A stretch of DNA of 64,000 bases from Auriscalpium vulgare (GCA_019915015.1 JAHBBC010000025.1:1-64000); one strand, 5' to 3'. Counted from the stretch's first letter, positions 23,251 through 33,915 are shown. Notes: a model not told the origin generated them from the sequence alone. Translations and numbers: made by a program.

Positions 23251-23292
23251 TTTGGCATCCTCCCGACAGCCAAACACCACGCCCTATATAAA
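23251..23292 (+). promoter_or_regulatory. TTTGGC-N12-GCCAAA inverted repeat plus TATATAAA, copy 4
   Basis: TTTGGC 23251-23256, GCCAAA 23269-23274, TATATAAA 23285-23292, spacings 12 and 10 bp. The ORF start found in copies 1-3 is absent: the leader runs into CTCCTCATCCTGGCC and then a poly-C tract. The promoter is kept while its coding exon is lost. Confidence 0.7.
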
Positions 23293-23375
23293 GCACACGT
23301 GAGCGACCGACTTCCCAGAGTTCCCCTTTCTTCATCCCGCCCCGCCCCGCGCTCGAGCTCCTCATCCTGGCCATT

Positions 23376-23396
23376 CCCCCCCCCCCCCCCCCCCCC
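23376..23396 (+). repeat. Homopolymer C21
   Basis: Uninterrupted run of 21 C, at the place where copies 2 and 3 of the small ORF have the end of the hydrophobic core. Confidence 0.9.
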
Positions 23397-23749
23397 GCGC
23401 ATATCCACATGTGTTCACCACGCGCGCTCACGACTAGCCATCGACCGCGGTGACGGTCATCGTGACGGAGTGTGTTTGTAGGTAGTACGTATTCGGTCTC
23501 TTCGACGTGTGGTCGCTCGAGCTGACGGGCCTACAGCGTTTCTTCGACCACGCCAAGATTGAGCGATCTACAGCGGGTGGCGCGTCCGCTGGTAAGTCCG
23601 ATGTCCTTCGTTTGTGTGGCGGATTGATTGAGCGCTCACGTGTATGGGCCAGGCCTGGCGTTCTCGAAATCGCCGCAAATCCGCGTGTCCGCACCCGGAG
23701 GGAAGTAAGAGGGTACTCCTCGATGTACTTATTAGCTCTGAAGGTGCGA

Positions 23750-24046
23750 AAGCGGGCGCTGCGTGAGTAACGTGGCAAGGATGAGGTTAGTATAACCACC
23801 AGTAATTGCCGGAGAGCATACGACAATTGACTGCAATTTCGAATCAAGACAGAGGGGAAGAGCGCGAACGGGGAGAGGAATTGGGGGAGACCGTCCACGT
23901 CGGCGGAGTACGTGTAGCCTTGCGGGGCTACGATCGTGCGCACCGCCTAAGACACGTGTGAAGAGGAGCGGATTGCAGTGCTCAGGCTGGATAAGAGTCC
24001 AGATATTGACTTGCAGGTCGTACGGCCGGTAAGTATGAGGCGTCAT
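23750..24046 (-). pseudogene. Remnant of the divergent partner gene, copy 3
   Basis: Minus-strand frame beginning MTPHTYRPYDLQVNIWTLIQP at 24046, head to head with the intact F-box-like gene at 24502. The start region (ATGACG...CGGCCGTACGAC) is shared with the remnant near 9.28 kb. The rest has no recognisable continuation, although a 105-codon frame is open. Confidence 0.4.
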
Positions 24047-24107
24047 GGTGGTGTCGCTAGGCGAAGGATTTGCTTGTCGCAGCCGGGTCGCGCGCCGTCT
24101 TTGTGAC

Positions 24108-24145
24108 TGTCACAGAGTGACCCGAGGCAACTCCGGCGAGCCTCT
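24108..24145. promoter_or_regulatory. Shared segment between divergent copies, copy 3
   Basis: TGTCACAGAGTGACCCGAGG followed by CAACTCCGGCGAGCC. It lies between the minus-strand start at 24046 and the F-box-like gene, and is the best preserved of four copies. Confidence 0.55.
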
Positions 24146-24159
24146 GGCAGTCAACATCG

Positions 24160-24188
24160 CCCACCACCACCGCCACCACCACCACCAC
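24160..24188 (+). repeat. (CCA)n microsatellite
   Basis: Short run of CCA/CAC triplets in the leader between the shared regulatory segment and the F-box-like gene; absent from the other copies. Confidence 0.8.
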
Positions 24189-24501
24189 TCTTCCGCAACG
24201 ACCATCTATCCACGAGACGGTTCAGAGCAATTACTGACCAAGAAGAACTCACAGGTAAGCAGATCTGTGCTCGATGGTATGCGATGACCTGTGCGCTCAC
24301 CTGTTTCTTTAATGACCGATTGATATCCTAGGCCTAGCCTGCACTCAAGGAGACCTTGAGCGAGTCTCTCCATAAAATAGTACGCTGCCGATCTCGTATA
24401 TGGAAAATCTTTTCTGTGCTGTCCTGGTGCGTAGCCCGTTTTCTGCTCGACGCAGATGATCTCAACCATTTCATAGCACCATTCTACATGTTGACATTCT
24501 C

Positions 24502-25662
24502 TTGCTCAACCTGCTCAACAAAATGCTGGAGAAGGTCCCTTTAGACGTCCACCTCATCGTCATCGAATGGGTCTACCGCTTGTCGCAACACGCGTCCATC
24601 GATTACCCTACCCTCCGCGCGTGTGCGCTTGTATGCAAGGCATGGACACCCATCGCGCAGCGCCTCCTCTTCCGCCGCGTACCCTTTCCCATATCCAAGT
24701 CCTGGGCTACCAAAACCCTCCCTATCACTCGCCTTCTCCGTACGCTCCGCGCGGAGCCCCACCTCGCCGCCCACGTCCGCACCTTCACCAAATTGCTCAA
24801 CCGCTATTTCGACGGTTATTACGAGGAGGAGGAGCTGGAGACGCTCGCGCTGTGCACTAACGTGCAGGGCGTGGTCTTCCTCGGAGACCTTGCCCTCCTC
24901 CCCCACTCCACGCTCATCCCGCGCTTGGGTGCCATCCGAATACGCCCCATATTTATCAGCTTTTCCGGCGACAAGTCGCTCATAAATCGCGTCATACAAG
25001 TCTGGCCGAGCGTGCGTGCACTTGAGGTGATTCCGTCCAGGCGGACGGAGAGCGCGGACGTCCAGGTACAGATGCCCTGGACACTGCAGGCGCTTTCCAC
25101 CCGCCCCTGCGACCTGCCGTCATACTGGCCCGTGCCCGGCACCGTACCGCCCGAGTTGCATGACCTCGAGATCGAATGTTGGGTCCCAGCGGACGCGGTG
25201 CACTTGACCGGCGCAGCAGTGATCGCATCCGGCGTGCTCGGCCAGCTGCGCACGCTGCGCATCGTGGGGGGCTTTGCCGACGTCTTTCCGGCCGCGGTTC
25301 TCGAGCAGCTGACGGTGCTGGAGAGTCTCGTCATCGAGCATCTCCCTATCATGTACAAGTTTGAGCTCCCGCACAACCTGCGGCATCTCGGATACCACTC
25401 GAATGGCGACTCCGAGCAGCGCTGGCAGATGCAAATCCTCCTTGATGCCGTGCGCGCGAGGCCGGAGCTGAGACTGTTGACGGCGACGCGCCATTCATCG
25501 CAAGCGGTACTGAAGCAGCTTGAGGACGTGTGTCGCACAGGCGACGTGGAGTTTGCGGTGTATGCAGAGCCAGCATGCTTTCCTGTAAGTGGTGAATATG
25601 TCTTACATACAATTAGGTACTGACAATGGCAACAGCATGCGCGGCACGTTGATTGGATATGA
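24502..25662 (+). CDS. F-box-like protein with C-terminal repeats, 369 aa (intact copy)
   Basis: Two exons, 24502-25584 and 25636-25662, joined in frame by a GTAAGT...AACAG intron. The start is the first in-frame ATG; a second at 24523 (MLEKVPLDV) begins exactly where the copies align and may be the true start. The N-terminal helix VPLDVHLIVIEWVYR followed by TLRACALVCKAWTPIAQRLLFRRV is the pattern of F-box-like proteins in Agaricomycetes. It is followed by leucine-rich irregular repeats (SLINRVIQVWPSVRALEV, GQLRTLRIVGG, LVIEHLPIM, NLRHLGYHS). Expected role: substrate adaptor of an SCF ubiquitin ligase; the target is unknown. Four decayed relatives lie at 9.5, 16.4, 27.5 and 34.3 kb. The only copy without lesions. 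Confidence 0.8.
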
Positions 25663-26276
25663 AGCAAGATAGTAAATTTATGACGTCGACTGGATACACT
25701 GGTCGATGAAATATTGAAGCCGGCTTTCACTGTATACTGTTGGTAAGTACACGCTCTTCAGACTCGTTGAAGGCTAGAACATTCTCATTCCCCTCTATTC
25801 AGTTGATCTATGTCCTCTGGCTCTGGATCCAATACATTTGGACACTACATATACAATCCAATGCACCGTCATTTGGAATCGGCACCTTCGGCAATACCGT
25901 GGCGGGCTCCTGCTTCTCGCTCCTGCTTCTCGCTCTTGCTAGCCATAGGCCGGCGACCACGCTCTTCCTCCAGTGGCAAATACCACGCCAGCGAGATCGG
26001 CTCCATGCCAGACGATATCAGTCGACGCGAACCTCATGTGCGATCCATGGCCCACTGTCGACGCAGGGGGGAGAACGGGCACGCTACCGAAGACTATTGA
26101 CGCCGGCGTGCCAGGTCGACTTGGGGCGCTTGAGTGTCGGGATATCGCGCTCGGAGCTTTCGGCCAGTGGCCCCGGGCCTCTGGTCCGGCGCGGTCACAA
26201 TATAGTCTGAGCTCACCCGAACTGTGGCGAGCTGGGTGCAGTATGCGGTGATCATGGGCTATGCGATAGATATTCA
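25663..26276. other. Intergenic, nothing supported
   Basis: Contains a short direct repeat (CTTCTCGCTCCTGCTTCTCGCT region near 25.91 kb) but no supported gene. Confidence 0.4.
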
Positions 26277-26520
26277 GTGATGCCGGCGAGCCGCCGATGC
26301 CTGTACGAAATTTACACGTCTCTAGCCTCGTGGTGCGACAACACGCTGCTGTCACGCGTCTCTGCATCCCGTCTTTTTCGCTTCATCGTAACACGCTGGC
26401 CCTTCTGCCGCCACCCTGCTTCGCCATGGTCGTCCAGCTAAGTCTTTCGCGCTCCCCCGCGGAACCGAAACTCTTTAATACGAGTCGGATGACTTTCAGT
26501 CCAAAGCATGCACGATAGAT
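26277..26520 (+). pseudogene. Duplicated 5' end of the kinase-like gene
   Basis: Aligns with the promoter and first codons of the minus-strand gene at 8879: the leader (ACACGTCTCTA, CGTCTCTGCATCCCGTC), the start MVVQLSLSRSP against MAGQLSLTLPG, and a later AGTCGGATGACTTTCAGTCC-like stretch. It ends after about 31 codons and the remainder of the gene is missing. A truncated segmental duplicate in inverted orientation. Confidence 0.7.
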
Positions 26521-26839
26521 CTGCAGGAGTGGATATGAGCTATGCACGCCTGGGGCGCGGACCGTACAGACTCCCATCCCCTCGCTCCCACACAGCTCCC
26601 AATACCCATACTACACGTGACTATGAGTTGCTTGATTGGGTTCGTCGTTGGTGAAGTCAGAGCTCTAGAATCGCGGGCGCGGGCGCTGCGTGATGATGGC
26701 GAGCATGAGCAGATAAAATATATATGGATGAGCGCACCTTCTCGTCGATACCACGCTGCCAGCCTCCTGCCTATGCAGAGCCGCAAGTTTCGGCCGTTGT
26801 GGCCAGTGCGCATGCGTCAATAGACTGGTCGCGTGTTGT

Positions 26840-27120
26840 CATTCTAGATCCAACCGGCCAACCAGGAGACTCCAGAGCGTGAACAAGGCAATCCATGATG
26901 CGCTCCAGGTCGGTGTGATCGGTGCGGTCGAGCATGGCTAGGATGAAGTGCACCTCCAAAGACGGGTGCAGCGAGGAAGTGTGTGGCAAGGAGCGAATAG
27001 TTGGGGTGCAATCATGGCCTTGAGAAAAGCGTTCGGTTGGTGTCCAGAATCTGCAAACGAGGGCGCATGCGCGGAGCGTGTCTTCGCAGAAGGATGCGTC
27101 TGGATGAAAGCGGTACAACC
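26840..27120 (-). pseudogene. Remnant of the divergent F-box-like partner, copy 4
   Basis: 115-codon minus-strand frame with DTLRACALVCRFWTPTERF, the helix conserved in F-box-like proteins, then SLEVHFILAML and DLERIMDCLVHALESPGW. It is the longest open copy of this partner and lies head to head with the F-box-like remnant at 27.5 kb. It lacks the start and the end of a full-length relative, so probably a fragment. Confidence 0.5.
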
Positions 27121-27203
27121 AGGCAAGAATTCCGACTTGGACGTCGTGGTCGTAGGCGAAGATTTTGCGGGCGGGTGGGTCACACTGACGGCGTCTTCGT
27201 GAC

Positions 27204-27240
27204 CGTCACAAGGTGACCCGAAGCAACTCCGGCGAGCCTC
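27204..27240. promoter_or_regulatory. Shared segment between divergent copies, copy 4
   Basis: CGTCACAAGGTGACCCGAAG followed by CAACTCCGGCGAGCC, matching 15971 and 24108. Confidence 0.5.
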
Positions 27241-27539
27241 TGGCAACCAACGCCCACCACGACTTCTTCTGTCAAAGACCATCCATCCACGATATCTTCC
27301 AAAGCGATGCCTGCACAGAGAAAATTCGCAGGTGAGCAAAATTGTGCTGCGTGGTATGCTATGACTGTGCGCTTACCTCCCTGTCAAAGGTGCGTCTGAT
27401 TAAATGACCATTGAAATCCTAGGCCTAGCCTACACTCAAGCGACTTGAATTGACTCTCACCAGCAACAGGTGCAATCCCAATCTTGCGTTCTGAGCGATG
27501 TTCTCGTGCTGTCCTGGTGCGTAGCCCATTTGCCGTTCG

Positions 27540-28050
27540 ATGCAGATGATTTCACTCACATTGTATCACCATTCTACATGTCGGAAATTTCTTTCTCGAC
27601 CTGCGCAACAGAATCTGATCGCTCTACCATGCGTGCCTGTGCCCTCGCATGTAAGTCCTGGAAACCCATCGCGCAGTCCTCTTCCGCCGCGTACCAAATT
27701 CAGGACTCGATTACCAGACTCCCGCTACTCTCGCAATCAACCTGCCTCATACGCCCCCTCCGCGCAGCGCCCCATCTTTCCACCGACGTCCGGACCTGTG
27801 TCAAAGTTTCTGGCTGCTATGACGACGCTGACTCCGAGGACGAAGAGCTGGCTGTCCTTTGCGGTGTGCACGACTGTCGAGGGTGTGGTCTTCAACGGAG
27901 AGCTTGGGAAGTATGAGATTCGCTTCCTCTCCGAGCTCATCACGCGTTTTGGTGCAGTCATACTTTGCCTCAACTATATCAGCGCATGTCCGGCGAGGCG
28001 TCTTCCATGAATCGTGTCATACAATTATGGCCGAGCGTGGGCAAATTCAG
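27540..28050 (+). pseudogene. F-box-like gene, degenerate copy 4
   Basis: Shares the upstream region (CCTAGGCCTAGCCTACACTC) and coding pieces of the family: MRACALACKSWKPIAQ, RPLRAAPHLSTDVRTCVK, VIQLWPSVGKF. The frame is broken several times, and the C-terminal repeats beyond about 28.05 kb are not recognisable. Confidence 0.65.
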
Positions 28051-28801
28051 TACCGCGAGGACGAGACGTGCCGTTGTTGCAAAGTATCGCGACTCCTGGG
28101 GTACGAAATATCATCATCATTATGCTATCCTACCGATTTTGCGACCCGCCTTCACTCACTGTCCGACGATGTCCAGCCGCACGACCGCGTATGCCGGCAC
28201 AGAGTCGAGAACTCTCCTATGGTTAGTAGTTAACGATACTACTTGCATTGTACCTTACGAATCCTTATCTGCAGACCAGCTCGCTGCGGACTGGTCAAGC
28301 TCTTCACAATGCGCACGTAGTAAGGCGTGCTCGCCGCGCGGGATGCGTGTAGCAGTCGCCGCGCTCCTCAACTTCGAAGGGGGACGTCGCGTAGGCGGTC
28401 CAGAGGTGCGCCCCGGCAGACTTAGGGCTACTCACAGGGTTTCTGATGAAGACATCCATCGAAAAGCGTTATCTGGGCCATGTCATTGACGCGTTTTGGA
28501 CTCACACACCATCCCCAAGGGCTTGTGCCGGGGGTTATTCATTCGGCAGTACCGTTTTGGGGGGCCACTGTGCTTGCACTCGAGATTTCCCGTGCGGCGA
28601 GCTCGGGCGCACAATCGTTTGACTTCCAGTACCACCATTGGATCACTTTTGGCCAATAGGATTCGAGCCGAACCAATGGAAAACTTGCAGAGAACCTGTC
28701 GCATTACCCGTCGGACCCGACAACCTGCTGGCATTCTTCATAAAACAAACTCGGGAATACCCGCACGTCAAGATATCCGCGCCATCAACCCACTGCCTGA
28801 C

Positions 28802-30907
28802 ATGTCAATTACCCTGCTTGACGTCGCCCTTGCTGGCATAGTGCTCTGGCTGGTCAAAGCGATCCTCTCGACGAAGCGGTCGCCCGCTCCTCTCCCGCCC
28901 GGACCTAAAGGCCTTCCCTTGATAGGGAATCTCCTCGATCTTCCTCAGAAGGAGCAATGGAGGACATTTTCCGACTGGGGGCGCAAATATGGTGCGCGAG
29001 CACATCTTTCTTATGATCTCGACAATCGGCCTAATCATGGGCTAGGACCGATCGTGCACGTACGAGCGGTTGGACAGTCATTCATCATTTTGAACGATGT
29101 CCACGTCGCGGGTGACATGCTGGACAAGAAGAGCGCTATATACTCCGACCGACCGGTACTCATGATGGCGGGAGAATTGACGGGATGGAAGGACGCCGTC
29201 GTTTTCATCCGTCCCGGCGAGAGTTTCAAGGAGTGCCGCAAGTACCTCCATGGTGCGATCGGAGCGCGCTCAGTGATCGAAAAGCTGAATTGTCTCTTCG
29301 AGACGGAGGCACAAGCGTTTCTCAAGCGCGTTATCAGGAAGCCGGAAGCTATCGCGGAGAACATTAGAAAGTAAGCACAGACTTTACCCGCTCAAATGTC
29401 TGCTCATCGTGTCACCAGCACCGCCGGTTCCGTCATCTTGCAGGTGACGTATGGATACAAGCCGAAGCAAGACAAAGACGACCTTGTAAATCTTGTTGAA
29501 CTCGTCCTTCGTCAGTTCGCAGAGGTCATGGAGCCAAATGCCTTGCTCGTGGATTTGTTCCCTCTTCGTTCGTCTTCCAAGATATTTCTGCATGCTCTCA
29601 TTGACGGTTCTAATTTCAGTGCGATACGTACCGACCTGGTTCCCTGGCGCCGGATGGAAGAAAAAGGCCGAATATTACCACGACACTCTGCAGCAAATGG
29701 CGGATGTGCCTCTCCAGTTCGTCAAGCAGAAAATAGTGCGCGCACTCTTCATTCCTGGCTCTGCGATTTCCAAGTATTTTCATTGCAGTCAGAAGGTGCC
29801 ACTTCTCCGTCCATGGTTTCGAGCCTCCTGGATCAAAACAATACGCCAGAGCAAGAGCGCAACATCAAATGGACTGCAGCGTCGATGTTTGCAGGCGCGC
29901 ATGTCGTGCCTTATTTATGTGCCGTCGTCTGACAGTTCCTGCGCGGGTTGCTGTAGGCGGCGCCGATACCGTGAGTTCGTCTGCTGACACATCGCCGACC
30001 TGGCTGTTGATCTGCGTCTTCCAGACCGTGTCCTCCATCCATACGTTCTTCTTGGCGATGACTATCTACCCCGAGGTACAGCGGAAGGCGCAGGCAGAAA
30101 TTGACGCCGTCGTCGGCATTGGCAGGCTCCCGACCATCGCTGACCGTGCACAGCTCCCCTACGTCGAAGCCCTCATAAGCGAGATGCTGCGTTGGGGTAC
30201 CGTCGCCTCGCTTGGTAGGTATCCATTTCCCGGTCTGTAAAGGCGGAGGCTTACTGCGCGCCAGGCGTCCCGCACACCCTGTCCAGAGATGACATCCACG
30301 ACGGGTATTTGATACCGGAGCACGCCATAGTTGTGGCGAACGTTAAGTAGGCTTTCAATGAAATGCACGTAGATGATGTTGAATGAGCTACATGCAGGGG
30401 AATGCTGCATGATCCAGACGTGTATCCGGATCCCTGGAACTTCAAGCCCGAACGTTTTATTCCCGCGGTGGGCAAACCGGCTGAGCTGGACCCACGTAGC
30501 TGCTGCTTCGGCTTCGGGCGCAGGTGCGCGAGGCTTTATTTCATGCTCGGTGTTCCCTGATACATTGGCGACTTGGTCAGGATCTGCCCTGGTAAGTTAT
30601 CTGTGAAGACAGTCGTTGAAACTGATCACATACGTCTTGCTTGCGTACAGGTCGCAACCTCGCCGACGGGACGATCTGGGCCACGGTGACCATGTCCCTG
30701 GCCGTCTTCGACATACAGCGAAAGGTTGTCGACGGAGTCGAGATTATCCCTGAGCCGCGGTATGAAGATATGATGGTCAGGTATGCTGATACTACGATCG
30801 ATCGATCACGCTGTAGACCTGACTGCGTTTTCAGTCATCCGTATCCTTTTAGTTGCACCATCAAGCCTCGCTCCCCACAAGCCGAATTATTGATCCTCTC
30901 AGACTGA
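28802..30907 (+). CDS. Cytochrome P450 monooxygenase, 521 aa, 11 exons
   Basis: Heme-thiolate monooxygenase anchored in the ER by its N-terminus; substrate unknown. Overall pattern resembles the OrdA/CYP64-like P450s common in basidiomycetes. Exons: 28802-29370, 29419-29567, 29620-29735, 29789-29894, 29957-29970, 30025-30214, 30265-30346, 30398-30523, 30581-30591, 30651-30780, 30835-30907; frame is kept throughout. Membrane anchor near residues 3-21, proline hinge [15 protein letters not shown]-helix AGGADTT, K-helix EMLR, FKPERF, heme loop CFGFGRRICPGR with its Cys ligand, and the terminal [15 protein letters not shown]. Oddities: an 11-nt micro-exon lies inside the heme loop, a 14-nt exon in the I-helix, and the intron at 29895 begins GC rather than GT. 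If that intron is not spliced the protein is truncated; otherwise complete. Confidence 0.93.
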
Positions 30908-30946
30908 ATCCACATCTCATTGGTCATTTTGCACGCTATCCATACA

Positions 30947-31013
30947 CACGGCGGGCACGCTCCGAGGCTGTTTTTAGAAACAGCCTGCGAGGCTGTTCTG
31001 ACACCCTTCATCG
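30947..31013 (+). repeat. 67-bp inverted repeat, left copy
   Basis: Matches the reverse complement of 34133-34199 with one mismatch. Contains a perfect hairpin, GGCTGTTT-TTAG-AAACAGCC. It starts 40 bp after the P450 stop codon. Possibly a terminus of a mobile element. Confidence 0.85.
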
Positions 31014-31045
31014 CCCCTTCATCGTGCTTTCGTCACTGCTATCTT

Positions 31046-31611
31046 ATCTTATCAAAGCCGCCTGCCCCGCCTGCCACGCACCCGTCCCCACCACCGCCCT
31101 CAACCGATACCTCGTCCCCTACATCCTCCCGCCCTTCCGCCGCCTCTACCTCGACGCACTCATCTCCCCACCGTCCCCGCGCCCACAATTGCTCACACCC
31201 ACACCAGTGCCCGCGGTCCCCGCCGCGGAGGAGGAGGATGATGAGGGCGCCGGGCGCCGCCTCCACGAGGAGAACGCCGCCGCGCTCGTGTGCCTCATGC
31301 GCGAGCAGACCTTCGCCATGCGCCGCGAGCGCAACGACGACGTCGTCGTCGAGTCGGACGTAGAGTCGGCGGTGGAGGACAGGTGAGTCCGCCTTCGCAT
31401 TGCATGGCCGGGATGTTTGCTGACTTTTTTTAGTGCTGCAGGCCCGGGAGCGCGTTCGCAGACCCGTCGCCCGCGTCGCCGTCCCTTCTGCGTGCGCCCG
31501 CAGGCCCTCTCCCGCCGTCGCTCTCCCGCGCCCGCGCGCCGGGACATCGCGCCTCGACTATCACCCTCTCCCGGCGCCGTGATCCATTGCAACACCCGCG
31601 CCGCCGCCTGA
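31046..31611 (+). CDS. Hypothetical protein fragment, two exons
   Basis: An open frame with LIKAACPACHAPVPTTALNR and YILPPFRRLYLDALI, then a Pro-rich and an acidic stretch, ends at a good donor (GACAG|GTGAGT, 31383). It can be joined to an exon after TTTTTTTAG at 31433 that is Arg/Pro-rich. No start codon is supported: the frame comes straight out of the left inverted repeat. It could be a captured exon of an unrecognised gene. Confidence 0.3.
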
Positions 31612-32090
31612 AGCGCCGCAAGCAGGTGCACACCTGGATGCCCTCGCCCGGCGGCGCGATGCTCATCCCACACGCGCTGGGTTCCTGTTCTTACATTCAC
31701 TTCGTTGGGATTTTGGTCGTCGGGAACATTGTGTTGTATCATACATTCGAAATATATATGTGTCTTGTCTGTCTGTTTGTCATGTTCGTCATCACTCGCG
31801 CATCGCCGTGTACAATGTACATGTAATATATTCCATACTATACACATTTGTCACTGTCTAGATCTATAGCTCTGTACTAGTTGTTGTGTGCCCAGCATCC
31901 ATTCCTGGAGTGTCCAACTCGCCCTTGCCAGTGCACCCAACCCCGGCGCACCTCAGGCTCCAGCGCGCCGCCCAACCCAGGGCAGCCCGCGACGCTCCAC
32001 CTTGCATTGTGACTTGAACATGGCCGAGCAGTTTCGAGAGGAGGATTCATGATGCGCAATCACTGCGCATTGCATGGGTAATCAGGAAAA

Positions 32091-33915
32091 CTAAGTGTGC
32101 GTGACGCTCACCGCCTGCGCCTGCGCGAGCTGCACCTGCAGGTCGCGGTGCTGCGCCTCCGTCTGCTGGCGCACCGCCGCCGGGAGCGACGCGTTCTGCA
32201 GCATCTGCGCGAGCTGCGTGATCTGCGCCTGCGTGTGCGGGATGCTGTCCGCGATGATCTGCGACATCGCGAGGTCCGACGAGATCTGCTGCGCGGCGAA
32301 CTGCTCAGGAGACGTCGCCTCGGGCGCGGGGGTCTGTGTCTAATTGCTCTTGAGAATGGGAAAGACGTGTGGATATGGGGAAGGGATGCGTACCTGCGAT
32401 GGCGGCGCGCTGCAGCCTGATCCCGGCGCCTCGCCGTTCGCGACGCGCTCCTCTTCCTTGCTTGCCTCGATCTCCCTTTCAATGTAGTCACCGACCTTCG
32501 TCCGCATCGGCTTGTCGACGGAGAGCTTGTCCAGCGACGCGACCTTCGTCCCACAGTTCAGGCATATGAAGTCCTTCTCAAGCAGGTGTGTCTGTATGCA
32601 CTCCTCGCAGTACGCTTTGCCGCAGCACGGCGTCTTCACGGCGTCGCGGAAGATCTGGTTGTCGATGGAACACACGATCGAAGGGTCCTTTGAAGGACGT
32701 TCGCGGATTTCGATCTCTGACAGACCTTTTGGTTTGGTTACTTGCATTTGCCACGATGCTCTGCGGGAAGGGTGGGTGACCGTGCTTCCTAAAGTTGAGG
32801 CTGCTCACGAGTCAGGCTGCGCGACAACATAACCGCCCTCCGGCGTCACCATGACGCCCTGCCCTAGCTGCGAGCCCCCGGGGCTGTCGACGGCTTTGAG
32901 GAAACTGCGAGGAATGCCGGTCGTGCGCTTGATGCGCGGCTTGTTGTCGAACTCGCGATCACTGTTCGTCGGACAGTCCTGAATCCAATGGCCTTGCGAT
33001 GCGACGCGCGTCAGTCGAAGCACGCGCGATGGACAGACGACTGACCTTTCTGTCCACACCGATAGCATACGTAGCTCGGGGGCAACGGGCGGTCGTTCTG
33101 AGGGTGCTGATGATGCGGCGTGAAGGGCTTCGCCGCGCCGCCGCCTCTGTTGAACGTCGTCGTGCGGGGGTTAGTGTAGATACGCTGCGCGCTAGAGGGG
33201 TGCACGTCGGCCAAAAGAAAGCGCGCATGCATTAGACGACACTACTACTGGACACACGAAACGCGACACGGACTGTGACATTTTCTCCTGCGTCTCCTCC
33301 CAGTTGTCAGTCTGGGCCTGGAGCATGGCGGCGACCGCGGCGGCCTCGTCCTCTGCGGAGAGGACGGTGGACTTGGGGGTTGCAGACGGCGTGGAACTCT
33401 GCGAGCGTGTCAGCGGCTCGGCTCCGGTGAAGGGGTGCGCACGCACCGCCGAGGACTTCGACGACGGCTCTCCGTTGAAGCGTTTGGACATGCCGCCCTT
33501 GCTCCACGAGCCTGAGGAGCCAGCGGTACTGCCGGCCTGCATCAGGTCGGTCGCTGGAGCAGATGATGCTCCGGCGCCAGCAATGTACATAGCTGCCTTA
33601 CCCCTCCCTGGCCGCGCTGGAGGCACGCGCTTCACGATGACTGACGACGAGCGCGGGATAATGCGGGAATCATCTTTGAACTCTGCCACGCCAGGCTGGT
33701 AAGTTGGAGAGCTGCTGCGGGAGGAAGACGTGACGCACCTTCACCAGACGAGCTATCGAGCACGGCGAGATCGAAGTCAATTGGCCTTGCCAAGGTTGTT
33801 GGCTAATATGATCTCTTTCTTCAGGTCGAAGACAGAGATGCCCGTGCCATCATTGAAAGGTCACCCGAGACTCGTCTCTCTGAGACTTGAACTTGTAAAA
33901 AACTGATGATGCCAT
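32091..33915 (-). pseudogene. Mpe1/RBBP6-like mRNA 3'-end processing factor, with two frameshifts
   Basis: Homologue of Mpe1, the subunit of the cleavage and polyadenylation factor with DWNN ubiquitin-like, zinc-knuckle and RING-type domains. Start MASSVFYKFKSQRDESRVTF at 33915. Exons (descending): 33915-33739, 33682-33280, 33191-33046, 32992-32809, 32760-32394, 32333-32091. Zinc knuckle CYRCGQKGHWIQDC; then GIPRSFLKAVDSP and the RING-type TPCCGKAYCEECIQTHLL...CLNCG. Exons 2-6 join in frame with canonical splice sites, giving about 504 aa. Exon 1 has two lesions in the DWNN domain: an extra 4 bp near 33.86 kb (before DGTGISVFDLKKE) and an extra 1 bp near 33.77 kb (before DFDLAVLDSSSG). Either a recently broken extra copy or an assembly error, since Mpe1 is essential in yeast. 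It lies between 67-bp inverted repeats. The GTGAGC near the stop could be a donor to a further exon. Confidence 0.85.

Noticed and set aside
14764..23431. Repeated minus-strand hydrophobic pieces, considered as a seven-transmembrane gene family
   Set aside because: Only isolated hydrophobic segments can be read, with different breaks in each copy; no family motif supports it.
3928..30907. Aldo/keto reductase, GMC oxidase and P450 as one biosynthetic cluster
   Set aside because: They are 6-15 kb apart with repeat arrays between, and no core synthase, transporter or regulator is present.
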